NCBI GenBank assembly: GCA_018812385.1
Contig: JAHJDU010000278.1
Location: 1 to 8,213 of the forward strand
Length of the DNA stretch: 8,213 nucleotides
DNA from: Pseudomonadota bacterium
GTDB lineage: Bacteria > Desulfobacterota > Desulfobacteria > Desulfobacterales > Desulfobacteraceae
Direction of reading: 5' to 3'
The position numbers were made by a program, and so were the translations under genes. Shown one piece after another: positions 6,801-8,213 of this stretch. The first letter of the stretch is position 1; every line of letters starts with the position of its first letter. Under the pieces are notes generated by a model that worked only from the letters and a program-made list of their open reading frames with translations, was not told the DNA's origin and made no database searches.

Positions 6801-7286
6801 ATGATACACTCGATCCGATTTAAACTAATTTTGTGTTTGTTGGTTGTGTCCTTTTTGGTAGGAGGGATCTCTCTGTGGTAGTTAACAAAGATCTTTCAGA
6901 TTTGGCAGTGCGGATCAACCGATTAGCCGGAAATGCTGAATTGGATTTTGCCGGTATTGTGACAGGTGACGGGGTTCCATTATATAGACTCAGCCCCCGT
7001 TCGACAGGCTGTTACGGAACTACATTTTTCAAAATTGAGAGTCAATAAAATCAATAAGTTACAACTTCAAAAATGGGGAAAATCAGCATTCTGTAACAGC
7101 CTGTCGACCCAGGATCAGATCACTTTGCAGGAAAATCCTCTTGTACGTCAAGCCATCCAGCAGCGCCGCATGGTCGCAGGGACAATTGTTTTTTCGCAAG
7201 ATTTAATAAACTACACTATAGTCACATATCAAGAAAAAATATTCTTGCTTTCTCATATGAATTTAAATATCAGTATAGGGTTGTAA
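6801..7286 (+). pseudogene. Remnant of a membrane sensor protein (N-terminal part only), frameshifted and interrupted
   Basis: The ATG at 6801 opens a basic start followed by one hydrophobic helix (FKLILCLLVVSFLVGGISLW) and stops at TAG 6879-6881. Sense-looking sequence continues at once in another frame: VVNKDLSDLAVRINRLAG to about 7000. After the 107-bp inverted-repeat element it resumes in the first frame (7107-7286: TQDQITLQENPLVRQAIQQ, VAGTIVFSQDLINY) and ends at TAA. The pieces read like the N-terminus and periplasmic sensing domain of a histidine kinase or chemoreceptor. No HAMP, kinase or signalling domain follows, so the gene is truncated. The family assignment rests on residue style only; I do not recognise a specific protein. 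A sequencing error could explain the frameshift but not the insertion or missing C-terminus. Confidence 0.5.
7001..7107. mobile_element. 107-bp MITE-like element with 19-bp terminal inverted repeats
   Basis: The left end TCGACAGGCTGTTACGGAA (7001-7019) and the reverse complement of the right end (7089-7107) match at 18 of 19 positions, and homology ceases exactly outside both ends. The 69-bp interior is AT-rich and non-coding, so no transposase is encoded; it would have to be mobilised by a related insertion sequence. It lies inside the sensor remnant. No clear target duplication is visible. Removing 109 bp (element plus 2) would rejoin the flanking coding frames, which fits an insertion. A transcript across it would fold into a long hairpin. 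Confidence 0.6.
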
Positions 7287-7320
7287 ATAAAAATCATAGA
7301 TTATGGAGTAGTAAAGAAAA

Positions 7321-8181
7321 ATGATAATTGATGGTCATGCCCATTTGTTTCATCCAAAGGTTATCTCCAACGTTAAAAAAAGAAAAGAGATGGTTGAGAT
7401 ACTAGGGTTACAGACAAACGGGGCAGAAGATAGAGTAGGTGTATCATTTCTTGAAGATGAGTTAAGAGCGAACGGGATTGGGGGATGTTTTATTCTTCCC
7501 ACTGCCGGAGCACAAGAGGTTGGCAAGGTAAATGATTCGTTTTATGAGATGGTTGAAAAATCGGATATCCTGTATACTGCAGGCACACTTCATCCGGAGT
7601 ATGCTGAAAATAAGAAAGAGCTTGTTAAGTTCGGATCAAGAAATATAAAAGGAATCAAGTTGTGCTCCTTTTCCCAGCAGTTTGCTTTAGATGATCCCAG
7701 AACTTTTGATCTTTTTGATTTAATCACAGAATTTAATAAAACCCAAAATTCCGGATTTTTTGTGATTCTGGATACCCTTTACGGGGCAGACAAATTTTTT
7801 GGAAGTCTTCCTGAACATAATACAACGCCGTATCTTTTAGCTGAGTTGATCAAAAGTTTCCCCAAAATTGATTTTATTGCGGCGCATATGGGGGGATTGG
7901 CAGCGCCTTTTAAGGAAATCAGCACAAATCTTACTCCTATGGATAATCTTTTTCTTGATACGTCAAATGCCGCTCACGTGCTGGAGGAAAAAGAGTTTAT
8001 TTATCTTTTAAAAACGCATGGGCCTGAGCATATTATTTTTGGAACGGACTGGCCATGGTTTACGCATTCCAGGGAGATAGATTTACAAAATCGAATGCTT
8101 GAGAAAGCAGGATATTCCAAAAAAGATAATGCTTTGGTATTCTCAGAAAATATGGCCCGTCTACTGGAAATTACCGGTTAA
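7321..8181 (+). CDS. Amidohydrolase-2 family TIM-barrel protein
   Basis: 286 aa, close to the usual length of the ACMSD/amidohydrolase-2 family. Visible motifs: the N-terminal metal-binding GHAHLF (His6, His8), GIKL at 111-114, AAHMGG with His189, and GTDWPW with Asp243. The family uses these as metal ligands or catalytic residues for hydrolysis or non-oxidative decarboxylation. The mid-barrel strand reads GFFVILDTLY (145-154), where relatives usually have a His, so one expected ligand is absent; Asp151 may take its place. No signal peptide. ATG is set by the conserved DGHAH start, with GGAG 12 nt upstream (rather long spacing). It is divergent from the bam operon. Its substrate cannot be told; a role with aromatic or alicyclic acids is only suggested by location. 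A possible gene follows 18 nt downstream. Confidence 0.8.
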   Translation: MIIDGHAHLFHPKVISNVKKRKEMVEILGLQTNGAEDRVGVSFLEDELRANGIGGCFILPTAGAQEVGKVNDSFYEMVEKSDILYTAGTLHPEYAENKKELVKFGSRNIKGIKLCSFSQQFALDDPRTFDLFDLITEFNKTQNSGFFVILDTLYGADKFFGSLPEHNTTPYLLAELIKSFPKIDFIAAHMGGLAAPFKEISTNLTPMDNLFLDTSNAAHVLEEKEFIYLLKTHGPEHIIFGTDWPWFTHSREIDLQNRMLEKAGYSKKDNALVFSENMARLLEITG

Positions 8182-8199
8182 ATACTTTAGGATGGTGAA

Positions 8200-8213
8200 A
8201 TGAATAAGTCAGA
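8200..8213 (+). CDS. Possible start of a downstream gene (partial, right edge)
   Basis: ATG at 8200 lies 18 nt after the amidohydrolase stop, with AGGA at 8189-8192 seven nt upstream. Only Met-Asn-Lys-Ser is visible, so nothing can be said of its product. The short gap would make it co-transcribed with the amidohydrolase gene. Confidence 0.4.

Noticed and set aside
7230..7247. CAAGAA-AAAATA-TTCTTG hairpin as a terminator
   Set aside because: The stem is A/T-rich and not followed by a T run, and it lies just before an apparently expressed gene.

Overview
The window reads as part of an anaerobic aromatic-degradation locus from a strictly anaerobic, selenoprotein-making bacterium. A sulfate-reducing member of the Desulfobacterota (former Deltaproteobacteria) is most likely. 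This is inferred from gene content: an ATP-independent (class II) benzoyl-CoA reductase gene set with HdrA/HdrD-like subunits, moderate-to-low GC, and a UGA selenocysteine codon followed by a bacterial-type SECIS hairpin. No taxonomic marker gene is present.

Region 1 (1-6336, minus strand) is a tight operon in the order bamB, bamC, bamD, bamE. BamB is a tungsten aldehyde:ferredoxin-oxidoreductase-family protein and would be the active-site subunit that reduces the aromatic ring of benzoyl-CoA. BamC is a ferredoxin-like protein with 12 cysteines, BamD an HdrD/GlpC-like iron-sulfur protein with two CCG domains, and BamE a large HdrA-like flavoprotein that runs off the left edge. Intergenic gaps are 17, 4 and 33 bases and each start has a good ribosome binding site. 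Together they would form an electron-transfer chain carrying electrons to the W-pterin site at very low potential, presumably by flavin-based electron bifurcation. Partner subunits (BamF-I type) are expected beyond the left edge but are not visible.

The most notable element is in bamE. The only in-frame stop in 851 codons is a UGA exactly where HdrA proteins carry the second Cys of the NDCxxC motif, and a 6-7 bp hairpin with an AGGU(C) loop lies 15 nt downstream. This is read as selenocysteine 87, not a broken gene.

Region 2 (6337-7320) is a divergent intergenic region. It holds a sigma70-like promoter candidate for bam (minus strand), a helically phased array of GGCTAT repeats, and a good -24/-12 sigma54 promoter candidate on the plus strand. 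It also holds remnants of a membrane sensor gene with a frameshift, interrupted by a 107-bp non-coding element with 19-bp terminal inverted repeats (MITE-like).

Region 3 (7321-8213, plus strand) holds an intact amidohydrolase-2 family TIM-barrel protein that lacks the usual mid-barrel histidine, and the first few codons of a possible further gene at the right edge.
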